Positions 25,574 to 34,060 of a DNA stretch of 43,155 bases are shown piece after piece. Where the stretch lies: contig JAXFPC010000024.1 of NCBI GenBank assembly GCA_034180005.1, forward strand, positions 1 through 43,155. Reading direction: 5' to 3'. A program made the position numbers and the translations under genes. The first letter of the stretch is position 1; each line of letters starts with the position of its first letter. This DNA comes from JAXFPC01 sp034180005 (lineage in GTDB: Bacteria > Bacillota > Negativicutes > Acidaminococcales > Acidaminococcaceae). The notes under the pieces were generated by a model. The model saw only the letters and a list, made by a program, of their open reading frames with translations. It searched no databases and was not told the DNA's origin.

Positions 25574-26059
25574 TTATTTCGAATTGCGCAGTTCAACCCT
25601 AGCCGCCTGCACAAGGCGACGAACCTCGTCGCGTGATACGTCAAGATTATCAACGGGTATATTCTGCTTGACTTCGGAAGCAACAGTTTTATGCTCCTCC
25701 TTAAAAGAACTATTCTCAAGCGCAGGTTTCTGTTCTGCAGCTGTAGCCTGAATCTGCGTTCTTACCGGCTCCGATATGGCAACCCGGTCGCTTTGAGGCG
25801 CGATGTTTTTTCTGGCGTAAAACCATCCGCTTAAACCAGAAATAACAAGCAAAACTGAACAGAGCACTGCCAAAAGCTGCCTGTTCCAACACCACACCGA
25901 AGAATCCCTGCGGCGCAAATTTTTCAACTCGGCCTCTGCAAGCATAAGATCCAGCTCTCCACGCAACTCTCTTTTATCGAGAAAACTTTTCTCAGCGTTT
26001 TCCAAACTGTTTTTCGCAGCGGTAATACGCCGGAGCAAAGTTCTGCCGTTCTCAGCCAC
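25574..26059 (-). CDS. Single-pass membrane protein of unknown function
   Basis: A protein of about 161 residues that I cannot assign. The N-terminal 60 residues are charged and helical (ITAAKNSLENAEKSF, RELRGELDLMLAEAELKNL). One hydrophobic segment follows (LLAVLCSVLLVISGLSGWFYA, about 61-82), then a roughly 80-residue polar tail ending in a short helix. This suggests a cytoplasmic coiled domain and a periplasmic tail. It lies between the sigma factor and bamA; an anti-sigma role is conceivable, but there is no zinc-binding HX3CX2C motif. I prefer the GTG at 26059 (GGAGG at 8 nt) to the GTG two codons earlier. The 177-bp upstream gap may hold its promoter. Confidence 0.65.
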   Translation of the reverse strand: MAENGRTLLRRITAAKNSLENAEKSFLDKRELRGELDLMLAEAELKNLRRRDSSVWCWNRQLLAVLCSVLLVISGLSGWFYARKNIAPQSDRVAISEPVRTQIQATAAEQKPALENSSFKEEHKTVASEVKQNIPVDNLDVSRDEVRRLVQAARVELRNSK

Positions 26060-26236
26060 CTGCACGACCTCCTTTAAGTTTTACTCGGATGATACCTCTT
26101 TCAAAAACATTCTGACTTTTTATATAGAGTCATACTTTTTTATGAATTATCTACATTGATTTAATTAAAATATGCCGGCATTTCCTCAAAATTACTCATT
26201 ATTTCTCAAATTATCAATAATATCATGCTGAAATCA
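26060..26236. other. AT-rich intergenic region with repeats upstream of the membrane protein and bamA
   Basis: No gene is seen here. The minus strand has two TTTGAG-(A/G)AAAT elements 20 bp apart (around 26183-26215), the palindrome ATGCCGGCAT (26172-26181) and an inverted repeat TGACT-N10-AGTCA (26113-26132). A weak promoter candidate, TTGATA-17-TAATTT, overlaps the first direct repeat. The region is a plausible control site for the bamA unit, possibly used by a non-housekeeping sigma factor. Confidence 0.4.
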
Positions 26237-26872
26237 TCATGAATTATTCAAGTCATGCATGAACCTCGACAACATTCCGCGTATACGTCGCACACCCTTC
26301 TTCTGCAACCTGTAAACATGCCCCAAGCTTACGTTAATGGTATCTGCTACAGCTTGAGCCGTTCTGTCTTCGATATAAATTTCCTGCAACACCTGCTGCT
26401 CCTTAGCCGGCAATCTTTGCAACGCCTGTTCTACTTTCTCTTTTACTGCAAGCTGTTCAAATATCTCCGCCGGAGAACAAGCGTCGGACGGCAACACATC
26501 AGCAAGAGTGACTCCCTGATACAGTTCGCTTTCCAAAGAAAGGTCAACATTTTTACTGCAGGAACGAAGATAATCTATCATACTTCCTTTAATGCGGTAG
26601 GAAGCGAATAAACTGAAAGCCACTTTGCGAGTATGATCGTAGCTGTCAGCTGCTTCCAAAAGTCCAACCATGCCTTCTTGAATAAGTTCCATAGTTTCAG
26701 TCTCAGGGAGTTTGAAAGCAACAGCTATTTTAAATACCAACGGTTGGTACGAAAGCATCAGCTTTTGGTGCGCCTGTAAATCACCCCGAGCCGACAACTC
26801 CCATAAAGCCATTTCTTCTTCTGTTCTTAACAACGGTTGCTTGCGCAATTCCGCCAAATATTCCTGCAGCAT
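26237..26872 (-). CDS. Sigma-70 family RNA polymerase sigma factor
   Basis: A 211-residue sigma factor. Region 2 spans about 30-110 (LMLSYQPLVFKIAV, ELIQEGMVGLLEAADSYDHTRKVAFSLFASYRIKGSMIDYLRS), in the style of FliA/SigB-type factors. A short acidic link with little or no region 3 follows, then region 4 (about 145-205) with LPAKEQQVLQEIY and the helix-turn-helix TAQAVADTINVSLGHVYRLQKKGVRRI. The missing region 3 is odd for a FliA-like region 2. GGGAG precedes the ATG by six bases. It sits 23 bp after tamB and upstream of a membrane protein and bamA, so it may govern envelope genes; no anti-sigma factor is proven. Confidence 0.88.
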   Translation of the reverse strand: MLQEYLAELRKQPLLRTEEEMALWELSARGDLQAHQKLMLSYQPLVFKIAVAFKLPETETMELIQEGMVGLLEAADSYDHTRKVAFSLFASYRIKGSMIDYLRSCSKNVDLSLESELYQGVTLADVLPSDACSPAEIFEQLAVKEKVEQALQRLPAKEQQVLQEIYIEDRTAQAVADTINVSLGHVYRLQKKGVRRIRGMLSRFMHDLNNS

Positions 26873-26895
26873 ATTTATCTCCCTTGCCTTATCGT

Positions 26896-29800
26896 TTAAA
26901 AGGTTAGCTTATATTCCACCCCGTACCAATGTTCTTTTTCTTTCAGCTTGCTGCTGTTGTTAGAATACGTTATGTTAAAATTATCGCTTATATCGTACTG
27001 CCCGAAGATACTTCTGTCAATACCGTCAAAGCTTGTCGTGTAACCAATCATAAAACGATCAGTTAAATATTTGCTCACCAGAATATTATACTGTCTCCGC
27101 TCATCCTTTGTAAGATCGCGTACTCTGTAGCTGCTGCCGGAATATCCGATGCCCGAGCGAACCCGTCCGTTATAAATCTTAAATTGGTCTAAGCCCAGCC
27201 ATTTCTCGACAAAATCCTCCACTTCTCCAAGAATTGTCATCTGGAGTCCTGCTGTCAGCAAATTAGCCATGTCGTCTCCGGTAATATAATCATTGCCAGC
27301 AATATCTCTCTGCAAAGTCAACATTCTCACTATAGTGTTTTTATCGAGAGGAGGATCGCTGCTTAGCTGCAGATCCATATTGTCGAGTTGTCCGGCAATG
27401 CGCATGGCAATATTATACCTGTTGAACCGCGCTCTGCTTTCCAAATTTATATTGGGAATAAAGCTGCCTGCATCAATCCAAACAAGCCTTGCTTCATCAA
27501 CTTTAAAGTTGGTGCGCAGATAAGTTACTGTTCCTTTCGTCGACTTTACGGATCCTTCTATCACGGGGAAAAGCGTGCTGCCCTTCAGCTTCAGACCTCC
27601 GCTCACCCAAAGATCATACAAAAAACTGTTGTAAAAATGAATCTTCGGTCCCAGCTCTATCTGAAGATCCATACCGTAATTGGAACTTCCTTCGCCGAAT
27701 TCAGGTATCGTAGGCATATTTACCAAAACATCGTCAAATTTTATGCCACCCTTTATCATAGGTCTGAAAGCACTCGGCGGCGGATTATTTCCTTTTCTGT
27801 TTCTGAAATCAAAATATTTTTGCGGCAAAAGTTCAACATCCCCGGTTATCTTTCCGCTGAAGAGCGATGTATGAATCTCCGCGTTATCCGCTTTCACCTG
27901 CAGACTGTACGCCGTATCGGCAGATGTATTCAATGCATAAGTTCCTGCCGCATAAAGTGTTCCTTTGCCAAGTTTTGCCGACAACTCGGATAAATTGATA
28001 CTGTTACCGTTAAATTCGGAGCGCAGATTCAGCTGTTCAAAAACTGTGGAAACATCCTTCAATTTAAGACTGCCGTCTTTAATCTGGATCGATCCGTACA
28101 GCAACGGCGATTCAAGTGTTCCGTCAATTTGTACTTTGCCTTGAATATCCCCTATGCCCCACTCGACAAAATCTGTTAATGCTGGCAACAAGCCCAAACG
28201 AGCATCATCAAAATCAACATCTATCTTCATATGCGCATCTGCATGTCTGCGCTCTTCCTTGGGCCGGAAAAGATCCAGCGGAATCTCGCCCGACGCTCCC
28301 ACATTATAAACATCCTTGGATAAAAGCAATTGGTGTAGCTTGAGGGAATCATCTTTCAGCGACAACACGGCTGTTGCTTTGTCAAGACTTACTCCGTCGA
28401 TGCTACCGTCGTAAATTTCCACCGATGCTGAACCTGTAGGTGCGTCAAAACTTCCCTTTAATTCCGCACGTAAATCCGTCGTGCCTTTAATATCCCGCGG
28501 CACTTTCATCATAGCGGTAACTATTCCCGGGTCAGCTTTGCGAGCCGTTAATCCGATATTATATTCCCTTTTTTCAAAATCAACGTCGCCGTTTACAAGA
28601 ACTATGCCCCTATCTTCAACGCTCTGTTTTTCCTGAAGCTTGACATCGTCGAAATAAAGTTTTCCTTCACGCAGTCGTCCCTTAAAATTCAACTGATGGT
28701 ACAACAGCCGGCTGAGTTTAACGTCATTGGCTGTAACGTCTATGTCCACACCTGCATTTTCGTCAGAATGCATAGTTATTTTTCCGTTAACAATTCCTTC
28801 TATATCATGCTCTACGCGACACATCCTCAAAATACCGCCGACGTCTCCCCACATGGTCAGTATATCTCCGGAAAGAAAACCGTCCGGAAGACTGATATTT
28901 AAATCCGCACTGTACATACCGTAATCAACCGTATTATTTTTATGAGGTTGCTTGAAAGATACGTTGACTAAATTTTTTCCCTTGCCATTTAAATTGACTC
29001 TTCCCTCTACATCGGTAATTGTCTCTCCGTTTATGCTTATATTCTCTGCCGAAACATTGCCGACAAAAAGAGGTTCTGACAAAGTGCCGCGCAGTTTTCC
29101 GGAAGCATTCACCAAACCGGCAAGTACAACGTTGTCACCAGTAAAAGGTATATTCCCCAAATCTACATTTTGAGACTGCACATCAAAATTTAAACTCTTA
29201 TCCTGCAGCATGCTGCCGTTCAATACAACCTTGGCGGCATAAGCGTCCACGCGGAAATCTTTCAGCGTAAGCACTCCACTGTCATAAACGTAACTGCCTG
29301 TAATACTGTCAAAAAGATTATCGTCTATGCTGCCGTCCGAAGCATAGAGATTCCCCTGCGCATACGGCGCGTCCATACTGCCGCGAATATGCAACTCATT
29401 ATCCACATTGCCTGTCAAAGGTACGCCACTGTGAAGATGCTCAGCCAGCGGCTCCAAACGTACGGCATCGGTCTTAAGCGTCAAATCAAGCTGAGGAGTT
29501 TCTTCGTTCAAATTTACTGTTCCGCTTAAAATATGCTTGCCCTGCGACATATTGAAAACAATATTTTCAATGGCAGCAATGCCGTCTTTCAGCACTAAGC
29601 TGCCCACAGCACTTTTTACAGGCTGTTTCATGATATCCGCATCACGAAGTTCCAAAGATACTTCCATCTCCGGACGATTGATGCTGCCGCGAAGCGCAAA
29701 TCTTGAGGAAACGTTTCCACCGCTGCATTCAACGCCTACAGCTTCAAGCAAAGGCTGCAACCGGAAAGCATTCATTTTGCCGACGATATCCATGTTGCCG

Positions 29801-31179
29801 TTTTTTTCTATATACCCAACCGCATTTATGCTTCCGTCTCCGGAAAAAGCGCTGAAATGTTCCGCGTAAAGACGTTCATTTTTATACTTACCGTCAAAAG
29901 CCAACTTATGAATTTTTACACCGCGAAAATCAAGCGCCAAACTTTCTGCAGCCACGTTGACATCAAATCCGTCGTCTGCACGACGTACCAAAAATGCCGC
30001 ATTTCCGTCCATAGTTACAGCATTTTGCGGCGATGCTTGCGGAGCATACCGAATATTTTTCAGTTCAAGATCTCCCGCTGCAGTTTCTGTTGCTGTATTA
30101 TATGTCCCGCCAAATATAAATGTCCCTTCACCGTAAGTTCCCGTTCCGTTACTTATATTAAGAATCCTCTCACGGTAAGAAAAAGGCAGCTTAACACCTG
30201 TAAAAGCGTGACCGTCATACATGAACCGCTCTGCTGAAACACTGCCTTCACCGCTTACATTCTCCGGATTTTTCAAATCGGCAGTGCCGCTCAGGAGCAG
30301 CCCTTGTCCATCCACTTCGATTGACAGCTTATCTGTTTGTACTACACTGTCGCTGCTTGTAATTTTTCCGCTCAGTTTTATTTTATGTTCGATATCTCGC
30401 AGCGCCAACACGCCTGTCACATCGTTCAAAAAACCTGTTCCCGAATAGCGCACCTTTTCGCCGTCATTATCATAAATGAGGCGCACTGATTCCACAATAC
30501 CCGTCATGTCGGCGACACCGCAGTATTCCTGCAGCATCCGAGCATAAGAGTCCAGTATGAGCCTTTCACTTGACGCGGTAATATTTCCTGCGCCTTTAGT
30601 AGTCACCAATCCTTTCAAAAGAACTTTATTCTCTCCCTCTTGCAGCTGCAGTTCAGCTGCAAATTTAGGATTGCCTGTTCCGCTGATATCACCGTCTACC
30701 GAAAAAAATTTGCTTTCTTCCGTCGTGCTGACATGCAGCCCGCCGTTTTTTATTTCCAACAACCCGTAAAAAGGTGTGCTGTCAGAATCAGTACTTTTCA
30801 AAAATTCCGCTGTGTTCCATTTTTTGTTCTCATCTCGTTTCAGATACACTTGAGGCGCTTGCAATGTTACCCTACTCAGAGAACGTAAAGGATCGCTCAG
30901 ACCAAGCCATGGTCTGAAACGCAGCTGCACCAGAGGCAGTTCCGCAATTTTGTCTCCTATCGCATCTTTTATCACAACGTCGCTTAGTTCCGCTTCAAGT
31001 CCTCCGTTCCAAACTATTTTGCCGACACTGACTTTTCCATTGATGTAATCTGTCGCTCTCTCTTCAATTACAGGCAGTAATTCTTTGAAATATTCCGGAG
31101 CGACGTCCTTAACCAAGAAGGCGTACCCCGCCGATAAAACTACGCCAATCAAACAAAAAATTTTTAAAAACAGCTTCAT
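26896..31179 (-). CDS. tamB: TamB family translocation/assembly (lipid-bridge) protein
   Basis: A protein of about 1427 residues: an N-terminal membrane helix (KLFLKIFCLIGVVLSAGYAF), an AsmA-like start, more than a thousand residues of repeated beta strands forming the expected grooved rod, and a C-terminal DUF490/TamB domain (TNFKVDEARLVWIDAGSF, then SSDPPLDKNTIVRMLTLQR). TamB spans the periplasm and is linked to OMP assembly and phospholipid transport to the outer membrane; in diderm Firmicutes it is thought to work with BamA as TamA is absent. The ATG at 31179 has GGAG six bases before; earlier in-frame ATG (31203) and TTG (31215) lack ribosome sites. Confidence 0.93.
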   Translation of the reverse strand: MKLFLKIFCLIGVVLSAGYAFLVKDVAPEYFKELLPVIEERATDYINGKVSVGKIVWNGGLEAELSDVVIKDAIGDKIAELPLVQLRFRPWLGLSDPLRSLSRVTLQAPQVYLKRDENKKWNTAEFLKSTDSDSTPFYGLLEIKNGGLHVSTTEESKFFSVDGDISGTGNPKFAAELQLQEGENKVLLKGLVTTKGAGNITASSERLILDSYARMLQEYCGVADMTGIVESVRLIYDNDGEKVRYSGTGFLNDVTGVLALRDIEHKIKLSGKITSSDSVVQTDKLSIEVDGQGLLLSGTADLKNPENVSGEGSVSAERFMYDGHAFTGVKLPFSYRERILNISNGTGTYGEGTFIFGGTYNTATETAAGDLELKNIRYAPQASPQNAVTMDGNAAFLVRRADDGFDVNVAAESLALDFRGVKIHKLAFDGKYKNERLYAEHFSAFSGDGSINAVGYIEKNGNMDIVGKMNAFRLQPLLEAVGVECSGGNVSSRFALRGSINRPEMEVSLELRDADIMKQPVKSAVGSLVLKDGIAAIENIVFNMSQGKHILSGTVNLNEETPQLDLTLKTDAVRLEPLAEHLHSGVPLTGNVDNELHIRGSMDAPYAQGNLYASDGSIDDNLFDSITGSYVYDSGVLTLKDFRVDAYAAKVVLNGSMLQDKSLNFDVQSQNVDLGNIPFTGDNVVLAGLVNASGKLRGTLSEPLFVGNVSAENISINGETITDVEGRVNLNGKGKNLVNVSFKQPHKNNTVDYGMYSADLNISLPDGFLSGDILTMWGDVGGILRMCRVEHDIEGIVNGKITMHSDENAGVDIDVTANDVKLSRLLYHQLNFKGRLREGKLYFDDVKLQEKQSVEDRGIVLVNGDVDFEKREYNIGLTARKADPGIVTAMMKVPRDIKGTTDLRAELKGSFDAPTGSASVEIYDGSIDGVSLDKATAVLSLKDDSLKLHQLLLSKDVYNVGASGEIPLDLFRPKEERRHADAHMKIDVDFDDARLGLLPALTDFVEWGIGDIQGKVQIDGTLESPLLYGSIQIKDGSLKLKDVSTVFEQLNLRSEFNGNSINLSELSAKLGKGTLYAAGTYALNTSADTAYSLQVKADNAEIHTSLFSGKITGDVELLPQKYFDFRNRKGNNPPPSAFRPMIKGGIKFDDVLVNMPTIPEFGEGSSNYGMDLQIELGPKIHFYNSFLYDLWVSGGLKLKGSTLFPVIEGSVKSTKGTVTYLRTNFKVDEARLVWIDAGSFIPNINLESRARFNRYNIAMRIAGQLDNMDLQLSSDPPLDKNTIVRMLTLQRDIAGNDYITGDDMANLLTAGLQMTILGEVEDFVEKWLGLDQFKIYNGRVRSGIGYSGSSYRVRDLTKDERRQYNILVSKYLTDRFMIGYTTSFDGIDRSIFGQYDISDNFNITYSNNSSKLKEKEHWYGVEYKLTF

Positions 31180-31256
31180 GTTCTGCTCCGATATCCGTTC
31201 CATGTAAATCAACAAAAATAATTACCACTATTCTACTTCGACACAAGGTATAATCT

Positions 31257-31285
31257 TCCTTTAAAAAGTCATCATTTTTAAAGGA
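31257..31285. repeat. 11-bp perfect inverted repeat in the tolC-tamB spacer
   Basis: TCCTTTAAAAA (31257-31267) and TTTTTAAAGGA (31275-31285) form perfect arms around a 7-nt loop. On the minus strand it follows the tolC terminator by 9 bp and lies about 80 bp before the tamB start. It could be a second weak hairpin or a protein-binding site. Confidence 0.6.
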
Positions 31286-31294
31286 CCAATTGTC

Positions 31295-31328
31295 AAAAAA
31301 GAACCGTACGGAATCTTCCGTACGGTTC
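31295..31328 (-). terminator. Rho-independent terminator of tolC
   Basis: A 12- to 13-bp perfect stem (GAACCGTACGGA pairing with TCCGTACGGTTC) with a tiny loop is followed by T6 on the minus strand (31295-31300). It lies 13 bp after the tolC stop codon. Confidence 0.9.
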
Positions 31329-31340
31329 CTGCACAATATT

Positions 31341-32684
31341 TTATTTTGAAACAGACGTCTCAACTTTTATCGGCACTGCCATCGGCTCACCTATGGATGT
31401 CAACAAATTTGTTTTCGCAGTATTATAATCATACATAGCTGTAAAATAATTATTCTTAGCGTCTGTTAGAGCAACCTGCGCATCCAACACATCAGTGTTC
31501 GTAGCAACGCCGGCACGATAACTCAACTGTGCTATGCGGAAATCCTCTTCGGCTTTAGCAACTGCCATCTCCGTAGTTTTGATTCTTTTTTCCGCTTCTC
31601 GCAAGCTCAGATAATTACTGCGCACATCCAAATTAACAGTGTCAACCGTGTTGCGATACGCTTCTTCGGCAGAGTGAAGATTTGCTTCCGCTCCGTGTAT
31701 TTTCGACAAAGTAACGCCGGAATCAAAAATATTCAGAGAAACATTAACGCCGACGCCCCACTTACCGTTGTCATCTCCGGGCCAATCAGTACCGTCCCAA
31801 TTTTGCGTAGCACCTAAAGCTACCGTAGGCATATGACCGCTCCGCGCAATCTGCAAAGCGCCCTTGTAAACGTTCACTTTCTGACGCGCCTGCTCCAGCT
31901 CAGGCCTATGCTCGGCTGCATAGTCGAGGCAATATTTCAGATCTTTATCGTAAGGAGTATAGTTAAGCACATACTGAAGCTTCAGTGTCGTATCCAAAGG
32001 CAGACCGACAACTCTGTTCAAATTCGCTTCCGCCAGATGATAAGCATTTTCCGCTTTCAGCAAACTTTGTTGCGCTCCTGCCAACTCAACTTCACTACGC
32101 AACACGTCCACCTTGGCTACGACACCCACTTCATACTGAGCGTTAACGTTCTTAAGATGATCTTCCAGGCGCTGTACTGATTCTTTACCCAACTGCTGCA
32201 TATTATCCGCCTGCAAAACGCTGAAATAACTGTTGGTCACATTTGAGCGCATTTCATTGTACGCTTTTTGTATTCCCACCTCAGCGATTCTATAGGATGC
32301 CTCAGCTTGTTTGGCATTGCCTTCCAACTTGCCTCCCGTAAAAATCGGCAAACTTACAGAAAGACCGTTGGCATATTTATTGCCTATCCCTTTGCTGTAA
32401 ATTCCCGGAATAACTTCCTGATAATCATTATAACCGCCACGATTGGTACTGTGAGTTCCCGTAATGCTGATGCCGAAGCTTTCGCGAGCCGCGTTATAAT
32501 TGGAACGCGCATAGTCTCGTTCATAAGATGCTATCTTTAAATCCGGATGAGTAGCAAACGCTCTCTCCATAGCCTGCTGCAAATCAAGTTCCACTACCTC
32601 ACCGGCAAATGCTGACCTCGACAGCATGAGTACCGCTGCGGCGGCAAGAACCAATCCTCTGTTTCCATATTTATAAATGCTCAT
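31341..32684 (-). CDS. TolC family outer-membrane efflux protein
   Basis: A 447-residue protein with a signal peptide (RGLVLAAAAVLMLSRSAFAGE) and the two-repeat OEP layout: coiled helices in each half, LNRVVGLPLDTTL near the middle, and AYRNTVDTVNLDVRSNYLSL and YRAGVATNTDVLDAQVALTDAKNNYFTAMYDYNTAKTNLL in the second half. It should form a trimeric outer-membrane channel for export systems; no membrane fusion or inner-membrane pump gene is adjacent. The ATG at 32684 follows GGAGG by 7 nt; the earlier GTG at 32702 overlaps that site. It is a single-gene unit with its own promoter, operator-like palindrome and terminator. Confidence 0.92.
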   Translation of the reverse strand: MSIYKYGNRGLVLAAAAVLMLSRSAFAGEVVELDLQQAMERAFATHPDLKIASYERDYARSNYNAARESFGISITGTHSTNRGGYNDYQEVIPGIYSKGIGNKYANGLSVSLPIFTGGKLEGNAKQAEASYRIAEVGIQKAYNEMRSNVTNSYFSVLQADNMQQLGKESVQRLEDHLKNVNAQYEVGVVAKVDVLRSEVELAGAQQSLLKAENAYHLAEANLNRVVGLPLDTTLKLQYVLNYTPYDKDLKYCLDYAAEHRPELEQARQKVNVYKGALQIARSGHMPTVALGATQNWDGTDWPGDDNGKWGVGVNVSLNIFDSGVTLSKIHGAEANLHSAEEAYRNTVDTVNLDVRSNYLSLREAEKRIKTTEMAVAKAEEDFRIAQLSYRAGVATNTDVLDAQVALTDAKNNYFTAMYDYNTAKTNLLTSIGEPMAVPIKVETSVSK

Positions 32685-32704
32685 CTGTAAACCTCCATTC
32701 ACAG

Positions 32705-32720
32705 CTGACTGATTAGTCAG
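32705..32720. promoter_or_regulatory. TetR-type operator palindrome over the tolC start site
   Basis: CTGACT-GATT-AGTCAG is a perfect 6-bp inverted repeat with a 4-bp centre, resembling operators of TetR/AcrR repressors (TGACTGA...AGTCA type). It spans about +5 to +20 of the predicted tolC transcript. No TetR gene is in the window. Confidence 0.6.
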
Positions 32721-32729
32721 TATAGCAAA

Positions 32730-32758
32730 ATTATATTTATTTTAAACTGCAAAGTCAA
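32730..32758 (-). promoter_or_regulatory. Promoter of tolC
   Basis: TTGACT (32753-32758) and TATAAT (32730-32735) on the minus strand are 17 bp apart. The predicted start is near 32723, directly before the palindrome at 32705-32720, so a bound repressor would block initiation. Confidence 0.75.
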
Positions 32759-32791
32759 ATATAATTTTTAAGTTCACGCATATGTCATTTT

Positions 32792-34060
32792 TCAAAAGTA
32801 AGAACGCACGCCGAAGTAGGTACCTTTACTATTACCGCGCACATCCATACTTTCTCCGTAGAGCGAAATACCGTCGCTCAATTTAACTTCGCCGCCCAAT
32901 CTTACTTTCAGGTTGTCAAAATTATATGCCTGCGAATAAATCTTCAGAGAATTGCCGAAATCATAGCTTGCTCCCACACCCAGCTCTCCCTGCATCGCAC
33001 CGGCCTCCAACCCCGCGCGACCGAATTTTCTCCCGGCGATAAAATCGACCTTATTGCTGCCCCCTATATCATAACCACCCATATAAATATAGTTTTTCTC
33101 TCCGGGCTTCAACTTTACTCCCATACTTCCGCGCCAGTCTCCAGCTTTAAAACTGCGCCCCGCGTCTAAAGCAAACTCAGCCTCACTGAAAGTCCCTAAA
33201 ATTTTATTTGCTTTGGCGCTTGTTTCTCTGACGTTCACCAAGGTTTCTTTAAGAGACTGGCTCGTTACCGGATCCTGCGCCACCTGCTCTAAAACCTTAA
33301 CTATATTTTCCATGCGTTCGCTAGTTTGAGCCATATGCTGCGCAATAGCGGCAACATTTCTGCCTGTGGTACCATCATTGTCCACACCTGTCATAACGCT
33401 GTCAATATGGGCTACAGTACTGTTCATATGCCTGCTTAATTCATTCATTTGCCGAATCATGCTCACCATGTCCTGCTGGCTGGCTACAGCAACCTCTGCC
33501 ATTATTCCCGTGAACTTATTCATATTCACGGAAATTTCTCCAAAATCTTTAAAGCCTGTTTTTAAAGAATTTTGAACCTCCGGATCACCGAAAATATTTT
33601 CAAAAGCTACAGCAATTTTTTCCAGCCTTCGTAAAAGTTCTCCGGAATCGGCAAAAAAGCTATCCATTCCACCTCCGGAAACACCGTTTATATGGCTACC
33701 TTCTTCAATGTATCCACTGTCGTAACTGCGGGGCGGTACAATGTTGACGAATTTTTCTCCTAAAATACCGTCCGCGCTGATAGTAAACGCTGCACCTTTA
33801 GGAATTTTTATATTCTTTTCAATATCGGCTACAACTTCCACTTTATCCGTCGCTACCTTGATGTCTTTGACTGTACCCACCTGCACCCCGGCATAACGAA
33901 CCATGTGTCCTTTCATAAGACCATCCACTTGAGGATAGTTTATGTGCAGCTTATATCCTGCCGGGCCGAAGGACAGCGCTCCCATAAAAGTTATTATTCC
34001 GGCCAATACGGCAGCTCCGCTTAATGCGAACGCACCTACTTTCACCTCATGGTTTGCCAT
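32792..34060 (-). CDS. mlaD: MlaD/MCE-domain protein with barrel-like C-terminus
   Basis: A 422-residue protein: an N-terminal membrane helix (about 8-30), one MCE domain (about 36-115, with VDGLMKGHMVRYAGVQVGTV and ADGILGEKFVNI), a long helical region (about 135-290) with a conserved-looking amphipathic pattern, then about 120 residues of alternating strands (YIYMGGYDIG, GELGVGASYDFG, VRLGGEVKLSDG) ending in RSYF. Proteobacterial MlaD is about 180 residues. Veillonella MlaD has been described with such a helix plus outer-membrane barrel, forming a trans-envelope bridge for phospholipids without MlaA or MlaC; this matches. It overlaps mlaF by 14 bp. Confidence 0.9.
   Translation of the reverse strand: MANHEVKVGAFALSGAAVLAGIITFMGALSFGPAGYKLHINYPQVDGLMKGHMVRYAGVQVGTVKDIKVATDKVEVVADIEKNIKIPKGAAFTISADGILGEKFVNIVPPRSYDSGYIEEGSHINGVSGGGMDSFFADSGELLRRLEKIAVAFENIFGDPEVQNSLKTGFKDFGEISVNMNKFTGIMAEVAVASQQDMVSMIRQMNELSRHMNSTVAHIDSVMTGVDNDGTTGRNVAAIAQHMAQTSERMENIVKVLEQVAQDPVTSQSLKETLVNVRETSAKANKILGTFSEAEFALDAGRSFKAGDWRGSMGVKLKPGEKNYIYMGGYDIGGSNKVDFIAGRKFGRAGLEAGAMQGELGVGASYDFGNSLKIYSQAYNFDNLKVRLGGEVKLSDGISLYGESMDVRGNSKGTYFGVRSYF

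Noticed and set aside
31180..31294. TTGACA near the tolC terminator as a tamB promoter
   Set aside because: At 16-18 bp downstream only GATGAC-like sequences are found, with no acceptable -10 box.
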